Source: Mycoplasma collis ATCC 35278 (GTDB taxonomy: Bacteria > Bacillota_I > Bacilli_A > Mycoplasmatales > Metamycoplasmataceae). Taken from it: DNA of 51,351 nt. The position numbers and the translations under genes are program-made. Positions within the stretch are counted from its first letter, which is position 1. Every line of letters starts with the position of its first letter. The notes under the pieces are model-generated. The model saw only the letters and a list, made by a program, of their open reading frames with translations, was not told the DNA's origin and ran no database searches. This document shows positions 40,299-49,302 of the stretch, piece after piece. Location: positions 1 through 51,351 of the forward strand of contig NZ_JNJY01000007.1 in assembly GCF_000701825.1 (NCBI RefSeq). The letters run 5' to 3'.

Positions 40299-41126
40299 TT
40301 ATAATACTACTTTTTGACATAAAGGACAAAAATAAGTTCCCCTTCCATTAATTTTAGTTTTTAAAATTATACTTTTACAAACTTTGCAAGGATGTCCTTT
40401 TTTAGTATGAACTTTTAAAAAATTTTGATATTGCCCTTCTTGCTTATTTAATGAAGTATATGAATCTATACTACTACCGCCTAATTCAATAGATTTTTTC
40501 AAAATAAGAGTAGAATTAGCAATAATTTCTTTAACCTTTTTTAATGATAATTCATTAGTTTTAGTTTCAGGATTTAGATTGCTTGCGAATAAAACTTCAT
40601 CAACATAAATATTGCCCAAACCTAAAATAAGTGTTTGATCCAAAAGCGCTGTTTTAATCTTCTGTTTTCTTTTTTGTAATTTCATATACAAATCATTAGC
40701 ATTTAATTCTCAAGGAACTTTAGATAATTTAGCTAAAGGGTTGGTTGTATTATAATTTTTATCAGTTCTAATATGGAAAGTCCCAAACATCCTAGTGTCG
40801 TTGTAGTGTAAATAACTTTTATCACTAAATTCAAAAATAACGTAATCATGTTTCTGTTTATTTAATTTATTTTTATAATAAAAATACTTACCTTCCATTC
40901 TTAGATGACTTAATAAAACTTTATTATTTGATAAATAAAAAACAATAAATTTACCATAATTAGTGACTTTTAAAATTTTTTCACCCATTAAAAAAGAAAT
41001 AAATTCTTTTGAGTTAACTTCTTTAATCAAATTATTGTTGTAAATAAAAACATTATTAATAGTTTTATTCACTATGTTTTTATTAAGTTGAGAAGAAACA
41101 ACAACAACTTCTGGTAATTCAGGCAT
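40299..41126 (-). CDS. mutM: Formamidopyrimidine-DNA glycosylase
   Basis: A 275-residue base-excision enzyme that removes 8-oxoguanine. The catalytic N-terminus is MPELPEVVVV (Pro1 nucleophile after Met removal, Glu2). The H2TH region has GLGNIYVDEVLFAS, and the C-terminal zinc finger is CKVC plus CPLCQK with GRGTYFCP. UGA Trp at 40710-40712 joins the halves. It sits directly after rpiB (TAA then ATG), with its stop just before smr. All key residues are present. Confidence 0.95.
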
Positions 41127-41567
41127 TTAATTATCTAACTCCTCAATTCTTTTTTGGTGTCTCCCACCTTCATAATCAGTAGTTAAAAACGTATCTAAAA
41201 TTTCCTTAGATTTTTCAAAAGAAACAAATCTTCCTGATAAAGCAATAACATTGGCGTTATTGTGTAATCTAGCTAGTTTTGCATCATTTATTTCTGTAAC
41301 TCTAGCAGCTCTTATTTTTTTAAATCTATTAAGAGCATATGAGATACCTAATCCTGTACCACAAATACCAACCCCAACATAATTATCGTTTTTTAGTAAC
41401 TCTTTAGCTAATTTTTTACCATAATAAGCATATGAAACAGATTCATTATTATTAAAAGGCCCCAAATCTACAACTTCTATATTTTGTTTTTTTAAATGAT
41501 TTATAAGCTCTTTTTTTAAATCAAAGCCAGCATGATCACTAGCGAAAATAACTTTTTTATTTTCCAT
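41127..41567 (-). CDS. rpiB: Ribose-5-phosphate isomerase B
   Basis: A 146-residue RpiB/LacAB isomerase (ribose-5-P to ribulose-5-P). Motifs are IFASDHAGFDLKK, the active-site loop VGVGICGTGLGISYALNR and RAARVTE. The start is ATG 41567 (MENKKVIFASDHAG); the longer frame reading lacks a ribosome site, while GGAGG lies 10 bases upstream of 41567. It overlaps tsaC by 11 bases and abuts mutM. Confidence 0.93.
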   Translation of the reverse strand: MENKKVIFASDHAGFDLKKELINHLKKQNIEVVDLGPFNNNESVSYAYYGKKLAKELLKNDNYVGVGICGTGLGISYALNRFKKIRAARVTEINDAKLARLHNNANVIALSGRFVSFEKSKEILDTFLTTDYEGGRHQKRIEELDN

Positions 41568-42036
41568 CACGTAAAACCTCCATGTTTTCAACATTTATAA
41601 TTTTAGAAGCTACATTACTTCCTTTTTCGAAATTATACACTTGTTTAATCATATCAAATTTTTTAATCGCTTGTTCAAAAGTTAAGTTATCTTCTCCCGA
41701 AATATTAGCACTAGTTACATAACATGGCCCTTTTTTTTCAAGTAAATTTAGTAATTTTTTTGAATTAGGCATTCTAAAACCTTGATTCTTGCTTATTAAT
41801 GTCACTGCACCTGGCCAATATTTATTTGCTAAAAGTTCAGCTTTTATTGTTCATTCTTTAAATTTTCTAGCTTGTTCAATAGATGCCACTAAAATTATAA
41901 TTTTTTTATTTAAACCACGTTTTTTTATTTCATAAAGCAAATGTAATTCGTTATTTTTAATAGGTACACCAATGCCAACAACGGTATCTGTTGTTGTAAT
42001 AAAAAGGTTTTTATATTTATCTTTTATTTTTCTCAT
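41557..42036 (-). CDS. tsaC: Threonylcarbamoyl-AMP synthase (TsaC/Sua5 family), short form
   Basis: A 159-residue YrdC-domain enzyme that makes threonylcarbamoyl-AMP for t6A37 of tRNA. The visible pattern is LFITTTDTVVGIGVP, KKRGLNKKIIILVAS (KxR motif), WPGAVTLI with UGA Trp upstream, and a late CYVTSANISGED (SAN motif). It lacks the Sua5 C-terminal domain and is shorter than typical TsaC (about 190), as in other mollicutes. First gene of tsaC-rpiB-mutM-smr, right after the tRNA-Gly terminator. Confidence 0.88.
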
Positions 42037-42063
42037 AATTTTTTAAATTCTATTTTTTTATAA

Positions 42064-42086
42064 AAAAAACAGCGGGAAGCTGTTTT
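42064..42086 (-). terminator. Terminator of tRNA-Gly
   Basis: Stem AAAACAGC/GCTGTTTT with a 5-base loop and a T8 run on the minus strand. Confidence 0.8.
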
Positions 42087-42100
42087 GGTCAGAAATGATA

Positions 42101-42174
42101 TGGAGCGAGTGAAGGGAATCGAACCCTCATAATCAGCTTGGAAGGCTGAAGTTCTACCATTAAACTACACTCGC
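42101..42174 (-). tRNA. tRNA-Gly (anticodon UCC)
   Basis: A 74-base cloverleaf on the minus strand: acceptor GCGAGTG/CACTCGC, D-loop with AATGG, anticodon stem TCAGC/GCTGA with loop CTTCCAA (anticodon TCC at 42140-42142), T-arm GAGGGTTCGATTCCCTT, and discriminator T with encoded CCA. TATAAT on the minus strand (42186-42191) is a probable promoter. U34 unmodified could read all four Gly codons. Confidence 0.95.
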
Positions 42175-42222
42175 AATCTTTTTATATTATATATCATTTT
42201 TAAAAAAAGATAAATAAAAAAA

Positions 42223-42939
42223 TTAAAATTTTATTAAAGCTATTCTTTCTTTCTTGTTTATATCTTTAAAAAAAGAAACATTTATACCCTTATAACTTTT
42301 TAAAAAACTAACATTATTAGGAGAAATTTCAAATAATAAAACTCCATTTTTTTTTAAAAAATAAGGTGCAAATTTTATTATTTTTTCATAAAATAAATTA
42401 CCATCTAAATCAGCGAATAATGCATTTTTAGGTTCGTGTTTTAAAACTGAATTATCTAAAATTTCTCACTTATTTAAATAAGGCGGATTAGAAACTATAA
42501 TATCAAATTTTTTAGTTCCTAAGTTATTAAAAAGATCGGATTGAATAATTTCTATATTATCAATTTTATTGTAGTTTTTATTTATAATAATTTGAGAAAT
42601 AGCTTCATAGCTAATATCGGATAAAGTGACTTTGCATTTTTTATTTTTAGCTATAGCCAACCCTATAAATCCAGTTCCAGAGCATAAATCCAAAACTTCT
42701 GAATTAGAATCTATAAATTCATAAGATTTTAAAATTAACTCTTCAGTTTCGTATCTTGGGATCAGAACATATCTATCAACAAAAAGCTTAAGATTTTGCA
42801 TTTCTACAAAACCTATAATTTTTTGAATTGGAATATCTGTTTTTAAAAGTTGATCTTCATAATCAGTGATTAAAAGTTCAAGATTATATCTTAATTTTTC
42901 ATGCAATAATTGATCTTTTCTTTTTTTATAATCCGGCAT
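42223..42939 (-). CDS. prmC: Release-factor glutamine methyltransferase
   Basis: A 238-residue SAM-dependent methyltransferase that methylates the GGQ glutamine of release factor. The SAM site is [17 protein letters not shown] and the catalytic motif VSNPPYLNK, with UGA Trp right after it. PRYETEEL is the substrate-side motif. Shorter than Escherichia coli PrmC (277), with a reduced N-terminal domain. It overlaps its substrate gene prfA by 14 bases. Confidence 0.93.
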
Positions 42940-44002
42940 TTTTAATTTTTTCAGCCTTTTCTTCGCTTAATAAGTTTTCAATTATGGAATTGATTTGTCC
43001 AGTCATAACTATCTTTAATGAAGTTGAATAAGAAATTCTATGATCTGTAACTCTGTCTTGCGGATAATTATAAGTTCTTATTTTTTCACTTCTAGCACCT
43101 GACCCAGCTAATTTTCTAAATTGTCCTTCTTGTTGTTGAAGTTTTTGAATCTCTAAATCATAAAGTCTTGATTTTAATATTTTAAAAGCTTGTTCTTTGT
43201 TAGCGATTTGACTTCTTCCATCTTGTGAACTAGCAACAACACCTGTTGGAATGTGTGTTATTCTAACAGCTGAATCTGTAGTGTTAACTGATTGCCCTCC
43301 AGCTCCAGAAGATCTATATGTATCGATTCTAACATCGCTAGGATTAATTTCAATTTCTACATTTTCATCAACTTCTGGCATAACAGTAACAGTAGCGGTA
43401 GAGGTATGAATCCTTCCTTGTGTTTCTGTCTCAGGAATTCTTTGCACCCTATGAACACCTGATTCAAATTTTAGTTTAGAATAAGCATTTTCGCCCTCGA
43501 TTAAAAATACAATTTGAGTAAAGCCACCTGAATTAGCAAAAGAAGAATCTAAAACTTTTACTTTCATTTTATTCATATCAGCTCATTTGGAATACATTCT
43601 AAATAAATCACCAGCAAAAATATTTGCCTCATCACCACCAGCAGCACCTCTTATTTCCATTATGACATTTTTATCATCGTTTTCATCTTTCGGTAGTAAT
43701 AAAACAACCAATTCTTTTTCTAATATTGGTAAATTTTCTTCAGCATTAGCAATTTCTTCTTTTGCAAAATTAATTATTTCTTGATCTTTTTCGCTTAATA
43801 ATAATTTTGCTTCAGCAATAGTTTTTTCATATGCTAAATATTTGTCAAAAGTATCAACAATGTTTTTAATAGAATAAATTTCCTTATTTATTTGATTGTA
43901 TTTTTTTATATCATTTAAAACTTCTTGATTAAGTAAAAGTGCATTTAACTCATTAAATTTTTCTTTTATAGCGAGTAGAGAATTATACATTGACATTTCC
44001 AT
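42926..44002 (-). CDS. prfA: Peptide chain release factor 1
   Basis: A 358-residue factor reading UAA and UAG. The GGQ loop is [19 protein letters not shown], followed by [12 protein letters not shown]-like residues and [20 protein letters not shown]2 would be unnecessary with UGA as Trp, and none is seen here. The first ATG (44002) follows TATAAT by 8 bases without a ribosome site; ATG codons three and five codons in are alternatives. It is the first gene of the prfA-prmC operon. Confidence 0.96.
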
Positions 44003-44061
44003 AATGTTTTATTATATATTAAAAAACACTAAAAATAAACATATTTTTTATCTAAAGAATA

Positions 44062-45009
44062 TTATTCTTTTCCTTTTTGAATACTTATTAAAAAATAATA
44101 TTTTCTAAAAATTTTTATTTCATATTTTATTAAAAATAAATAAAAAATATTGCTTAAATGTTTATATTTTTTTCTAATTAATTTATATATTTTTTTATTT
44201 TTTCGTTCGTTTATAATTAATTCATTAAGATTTTCAAAATAATGAAAAAATAAAATTGGTTGAACTTCTTCATCATTTAAAACACTATTTTTAGTTTGTG
44301 CATATGTTCATTTTGTATTAATTTTTTTCAAACTCATAAAAACAAAAAATATTATTAGCGAAATTATTAAAGGAAAACCTAAAAAAATACTCAGAAAAAT
44401 TATAATCATTAAAAAATTATTATAGTTTTTTCCAAAACTCTGGATTATTTTATTTAAAAGAATAATAACTATAAAAATAAAAATGCAATTTATGAAAATT
44501 TTCGACAAGTGGAGTACCTTTTTTTCAAAAAATAACAAATTATATCTATTTTTTTTAATTAAGTTTTTCTTTTTTGCAATTAAAAAGAAATAATACAATA
44601 GAAATAAACAAATATAAAAAAATTTTATAATCAATAAATAAAATAACCAATTTATGATTTGCATAACAAAATTTTCATCATTTTTAATTAATTCAAAATT
44701 ATAATCTTTTGTTAATAAAATATATTTTTCTTTTGTAAAATCAATAAAAAATTCAATTAATTTAATTTTAAAAATTAATTCTAATAAAATTAAAAAAATT
44801 GAAAATAAAAAAACAATAGCTTTTAAATCGCTATTTATATTTAAAAAATAAATTTTTATTTTTTTAAATAAACTTGAATAAATAAATTTTTCGTTTTTAA
44901 AATATTTATCTTGTTTAAAAATATTTTTATTTTTAAATCTATAAAAAAATTTTATTAAAAAAATCAATAAAAAATTTAAAACACTATATCAAAAATAAAA
45001 TGAAATCAT
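44062..45009 (-). CDS. Hypothetical polytopic membrane protein
   Basis: A 315-residue, very Phe/Ile/Lys/Asn-rich protein. Start ATG 45009 is chosen because it lies 5 bases after the rpoE stop; the reading crosses UGA Trp twice. Hydrophobic segments lie at about 5-20, 68-88, 120-146, 170-190 and 199-223. The last 80 residues are a basic helical cytosolic tail (NERKNKKIYKLIRKKYK). No known motif is visible. It ends the hrcA-grpE-argS-rpoE gene string, and its position after rpoE gives no functional clue. Confidence 0.7.
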
Positions 45010-45014
45010 AATTA

Positions 45015-45278
45015 TTATTTTGAAGCATGTTTATTTAAACTTCAAGACTCATCGCTGTTTTTTATAAAAAATCTATCAACAGTTAAAATCTTGTATAATT
45101 CACCCATTTTTTTTTCGATTAAAATTTGTTTATCTACTGCATTTAAAGATTTATTTTTTTCTATTCATGAGGAAAATAAAGCATTTTTTACATATTCAAA
45201 AACTTCATAAAAAGTTAATGTGTCATTTTGACTTAAAACTTCAATTGCTAAATCTTTTATTTTGTGATTTTTTTTCAT
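45015..45278 (-). CDS. rpoE: RNA polymerase delta subunit (HARE-HTH)
   Basis: An 87-residue protein: IKDLAIEVLSQNDTLTFYEVFEYV, Trp (UGA), then MGELYKILTVDRFFI with DESWSLN. This is the HARE-HTH fold of RpoE, which binds RNA polymerase and influences promoter escape and recycling in Firmicutes. The acidic C-terminal tail of Bacillus RpoE is absent; only the globular domain is kept. It starts 4 bases after argS, so it is in the same operon. Confidence 0.75.
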
Positions 45279-45282
45279 TATA

Positions 45283-46896
45283 TTACATCCTTTCAGGAGA
45301 ATTAACTCCAATTAAATCTAAACCAATTTTTAAAACTATTTGAGTTGCTTTAGCTAATGCTAATAAACTCATTTCATTTTTATTTCCTATAAATTTTATA
45401 TTTTCGTATAATGAATTAAAATTCCTTGCTAATGTTATTAAATATTCAGGCAATAAATTAACTTTATAATTTTTTGATATTTTATCTATTAACTCCGGGA
45501 ATTCTTTTAAGATATTAATTAATTTTATTTCTAATTCATGCTCATAATTTAAATTATCAAAAACATTAATATTATTCTTTTTGAAAAGTTGACAAATTCT
45601 AGCATATGAATATTGAATTAAATAAACAGGATTTTTATTGTTTTGTTCAACCGCTAAATCAATATTAAAATCTAAAGTTGAATTTTCTGAACGGTTAATC
45701 ATAAAAAATCTCAACATATCTTCATTAACGATTTTTAAAATATCTTTAACAGTGAAAGAAGTTCCTTTTCTTTTTGACATTTTAAAAATTTGTCCATCTT
45801 TAAAAAATCTTACAATTTGACAAATTAAAACATTAAAATTTTTAACATCAAACCCTAAAATTTCTAAGGCGATTTCCAATCTTTTTACATAACCTATATG
45901 ATCGGCGCCTCAAATATTAATGATTTTATCTACGCCATTAAAACTATTAATCTTTTTTTGATGATAAGCAATATCAGGAGTAAAGTAAGTAAATGTTTTG
46001 TCTTTTTTAATTAAAACTCTATCTTTATCATCGCCAAATTTTGTTGTTTCTAACCAAAGAGCGCCTTCTTTCTCAAATTTGTGATCAAGTTTTTCTAATG
46101 TTTGTTCAATAATTTTGTTTTTATATAATTCTCTTTCGCTATAAAAAATATCAAACTCAACATTAAATTTTTGTAAATCTTTTTTTATTTCATTTAGTAA
46201 AATTTCAACCGTTCTATCTTTTAAAATTTGTAATTTATTTTTTTCATCTTTTGTAATTTTTAAAAATAAATCTCCAAATTCATCTTTGATTTTTTGAGCG
46301 ACGAAAATTATATCCTCGCCATGATAACTATCAGTTTCTAATTCAACATTCATACCAAAAAGTTGTTTATATCTTACTAAAACAGAATTAGCTAAAATAT
46401 CGATTTGATTTCCAGCATCATTAACATAATATTCTTTTATAACTTTATTTCCAGTAAATAATAAAATATTTGCTAATGTTGAACCAATAACAGCGCCTCT
46501 AGCGTGCCCCACGTGTAAAAAACCAGTTGGATTAACTGAAACAAATTCAATATTAATTTTTTGATTTTGTTTTTGTGAACCATATTTTTCTTTTTCATCT
46601 AAAATTTTTTTAACAACACTTGAAAAAATTTCGTTTTCAACAAAAAAGTTTAAAAAACCAGGCTCTACAATTTCTATTTTTTTAATTAAATATTCTTTAA
46701 AATTAACAGCATTCTTTATTTCATAAGCTATATCCATAGCTTTTTTATTTAATTGTTTTTGTAAAACTAAAGCAATATTAGTGGAAAAATCACCAAAATT
46801 TTTTGCTTTTGTTAATCTTAGTTGATCATTAGGATAATCAAGCTTATTTAAAGCGCTATTTAAAAACGAAATTATTAAATTTAAATTATCGTTCAT
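45283..46896 (-). CDS. argS: Arginyl-tRNA synthetase
   Basis: A 537-residue class I synthetase. The N-terminal Add1 domain is followed by VSVNPTGFLHVGHARGAVIG (HIGH region), KMSKRKGTSFTVKD-type KMSKS motif, then the anticodon-binding domain ending VNSPERM. UGA Trp at 45910 joins the halves. Its ATG overlaps the grpE stop (TAATG). The order hrcA-grpE-argS-rpoE places it behind heat-shock genes and probably partly under HrcA-linked transcription. Confidence 0.96.
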
Positions 46897-47660
46897 TATT
46901 CACCGATTACAACGTCGGCGGCCTTTATAACTCTATCGTGTAGTTTATATCCAAAACCTTTAACTTCAATAACCATTTCTTTAAAATTAGAGTTTTTTCT
47001 TTTTTCAATAACTTGATGCATTTCAGGATTGAATTTTTCACCAATGTAAGGTTCGATTTTGGTTAATCCATAATTAGAAAATAAGTTTTCTATTTGTTTA
47101 TAAAGCATTGAAAAACCTTGAACATATTTATTTACTTCATGATTATTTTGTTTTTCACCACTTTTAATTGCCATTTCAAAATGTTTTAAAATCATTATAA
47201 AATCTTCAAAAAACTTTTGATTACCGTATTTTTTCAATTCAGTAGATTTTAATTCAAATTTAGAAAAATTTTCGTCTTTTTGTCTTTGAATTTCTTCTTT
47301 AGCTTTTTTTTCTACTTCAGAAACTTTAGTTTTAAATTGATTTATATTTCTTTCAATTTCCAATTCTAAAGTTTGGATTTTTATATTAGATAAATCTAAT
47401 TCAGTTTTCAATTTTTGAATAACAGAATTTTTTTTATCAATTTTTTTATCAATTTTTTTGTCTTTTGTTTCGCTATTTGAATCTTTTTTAGAATTTTCTA
47501 TGTTTTCTTTATTTTCTTTATTTTCGTAATTTTTTTTGTTGTTTAATTTTTCATCTTTATTATTATTTTTTCTCTTTTGAAAAAAAGATTTTTTATTTGT
47601 GCTTTTTTCATTTAGGTTATGTTCTTTTTTTTCTATATCATCTTTTTTAAAATTTTCCAT
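46896..47660 (-). CDS. grpE: Nucleotide exchange factor GrpE
   Basis: A 254-residue cochaperone of DnaK. A long Lys/Asn/Glu-rich N-terminal extension (1-75, including KKIDKKIDKK) comes first, then a coiled coil (80-135), a four-helix dimer region, and the beta domain with KIEPYIGEKFNPEMHQVIEK and VKGFGYKLHDRVIKAADVVI, the GrpE signature. The ribosome site AAGGAG is ideal. It follows hrcA, as in the classical hrcA-grpE-dnaK group, but dnaK is not here. Confidence 0.95.
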   Translation of the reverse strand: MENFKKDDIEKKEHNLNEKSTNKKSFFQKRKNNNKDEKLNNKKNYENKENKENIENSKKDSNSETKDKKIDKKIDKKNSVIQKLKTELDLSNIKIQTLELEIERNINQFKTKVSEVEKKAKEEIQRQKDENFSKFELKSTELKKYGNQKFFEDFIMILKHFEMAIKSGEKQNNHEVNKYVQGFSMLYKQIENLFSNYGLTKIEPYIGEKFNPEMHQVIEKRKNSNFKEMVIEVKGFGYKLHDRVIKAADVVIGE

Positions 47661-47671
47661 TTTTCTCCTTG

Positions 47672-48670
47672 TTATTTTTTATTATTTTTTTTTAAAAAAT
47701 TTTCCAAAATTTTTAATGTAGTCAAAACCATAGAATAATCTATTTTTTTAGGAGTTCCAATAAAAGTTATTTCTTTAGATGAACCATCTAAATCTTTAAG
47801 TTTTTTCGAAATAAAAGCAGTTTCTTTTGAATCTATTTTTATTTTTAAATTATCATTTTCATTATATTTTGCATTAATAGATTCTCAAATGGATTTACTT
47901 TCTACTAGTTCTAAAATTTGAGCTAATTTTTCTCTTGAAATTTCTTTTGAAAGAATTAAATCATTTTTATTAAAAACTTCCGATTTATAATGTTTTTTAA
48001 AATTAAAAATATTTTGAATAAAAGTCTGAATAATAAAATCAAAATTTTTAATTTCTTTTGCTAAAATAGGAGCTAACAAATTAGTAATTTTTTCTATTTC
48101 ATTTATTAAAACGTTATAAAGTCTTTCATTAAAAATTCTAACAGCGACTTTTACATCTTTTTCTTGAACTTTATTAGTAAAATTAATTACTTTATTTTCA
48201 ACTCTCCCACTGGAAGTTACCAAAATTATTACACCATTTTTTTCATCAATTGGCGTTAATGAAATTGATCTTATTCTTTCTGTGTTATTAGTAGAGCCAG
48301 TAATTATTGTTAAATTTGTAATTTGACTAATTGCATTAACCGCTTCTTCTATAGTCAAATCAATGTTTTTTCTTCTTTTGCTAAATATATCAATAATTTT
48401 AGCTTCCCATTGTTCATTATAATCATCTACTAATTCATTAGCATAAAATTCATAAGCAATAAGAGTTGGAATTCTACCACTTGAAATATGGGATTTTTCT
48501 AAAAAACCTTTTTTTTCCAAACTAAGCATTAAACTTCTAATAGTTGAAGAAGAAACATTTAAATCATAAGCTTCTTTTAAAGATTTAGAAGCTACAGCCT
48601 CTCCTGTTTTAATATAGTTTTCTACAATTTTTTTTAAATAAAATTTTTCTTTTTCACTTGCAGAATACAT
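47672..48670 (-). CDS. hrcA: Heat-inducible transcription repressor HrcA
   Basis: A 332-residue repressor. The winged-helix N-terminus is KIVENYIKTGEAVASKSLKE, with TIRSLMLSLEKKGFLEKSHISSGRIPT (typical HrcA). A GAF-like core and dimerisation domain follow, with UGA Trp after LVESKSI. The start is ATG 48670 (MYSASEKEKF): an upstream in-frame ATG (48697) would run through the -10 box. It normally binds CIRCE sites before dnaK/clpB. No CIRCE inverted repeat is seen before hrcA itself, so autoregulation is not supported. Confidence 0.95.
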
Positions 48671-48685
48671 GCATGCATTATACCA
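48671..48685 (-). promoter_or_regulatory. Extended -10 giving a leaderless hrcA mRNA
   Basis: On the minus strand TGGTATAAT (TATAAT at 48682-48677) is followed by six bases and then the ATG at 48670. No Shine-Dalgarno sequence is present. Confidence 0.6.
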
Positions 48686-48716
48686 AAAAAACAACATATT
48701 TTAAGGTTTTTTTTAT

Positions 48717-48750
48717 AAAAAAAGAGCAAAACTACATTTGCTCTTTTTTG
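48717..48750. terminator. Terminator of ileS-lspA
   Basis: Stem AAAAAGAGCAAA/TTTGCTCTTTTT with T run on the minus strand. It overlaps the lspA stop and separates it from the hrcA promoter. Confidence 0.8.
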
Positions 48751-49301
48751 TTTTTTCTTTTTTTTATTCATTCATTTATTGATTCTAAAATAATCAAAAT
48801 AAAAAATAAAATTATAGAAGATAAAATAAACACATCAGCAAGATTAAAAGTACCACGATCGTATCAAGGAAGAAAAATAAAATCTTTTACAGAATTATCG
48901 GCATATAAAAACCGATCAATTGTGTTACCTAAAATACCTGCCAAAGATATAGCTAAAATAACCATATAAGTAATCTTTTTAGTTCAAAATACAAAAAATA
49001 ATATAACTATTGAAAAACTAAAACTTAATATATGGATTCCAAGAAATCCTATTTTTATATGCAATCCAGAAGTAACTCCCGGATGTAAAATAGGTCTAAA
49101 TCCAATAATTTTATAATTATAATCTATTGGTTTGAAAAAGGCCTTTGAATACTGTTCATCATTAAAAATTTGTGTTTTAGTTAATTGATCAAACATTATA
49201 AATATAAAAAACAAGCCTAAAAATAAAAGATATCTTTTTATTCTTTTTTCTAAAGGAAAAGAAAGTCATTCATTTTTTAAATTTAAAAATTTATTTTTCA
49301 A
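48732..49301 (-). CDS. lspA: Lipoprotein signal peptidase (signal peptidase II)
   Basis: A 189-residue membrane aspartic protease that cleaves prolipoproteins at the lipobox, including the lipoprotein at 24797. Four hydrophobic helices are visible; the catalytic aspartates lie in AGILGNTIDRF and RGTFNLADVFI. A TTG start at 49301 is inferred: it lies one base after the ileS stop with AAAGGA upstream, and nearer ATG codons are out of frame. A basic N-terminal extension precedes TM1. UGA Trp occurs at 48984. Confidence 0.92.
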
Positions 49302-49302
49302 T

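Noticed and set aside
42064-42100. Second small RNA between tsaC and tRNA-Gly
   Set aside because: The hairpin with a T run is fully explained as the tRNA-Gly terminator.
47410-47460. Tandem repeat in grpE (KKIDKKIDKK) as a phase-variation tract
   Set aside because: Only about two units of 12 bases; changes in copy number would keep the frame, so there is no switching signal.
48671-48731. CIRCE operator upstream of hrcA
   Set aside because: No TTAGCACTC/GAGTGCTAA inverted repeat is present in the gap; only the extended -10 box and the terminator are seen.
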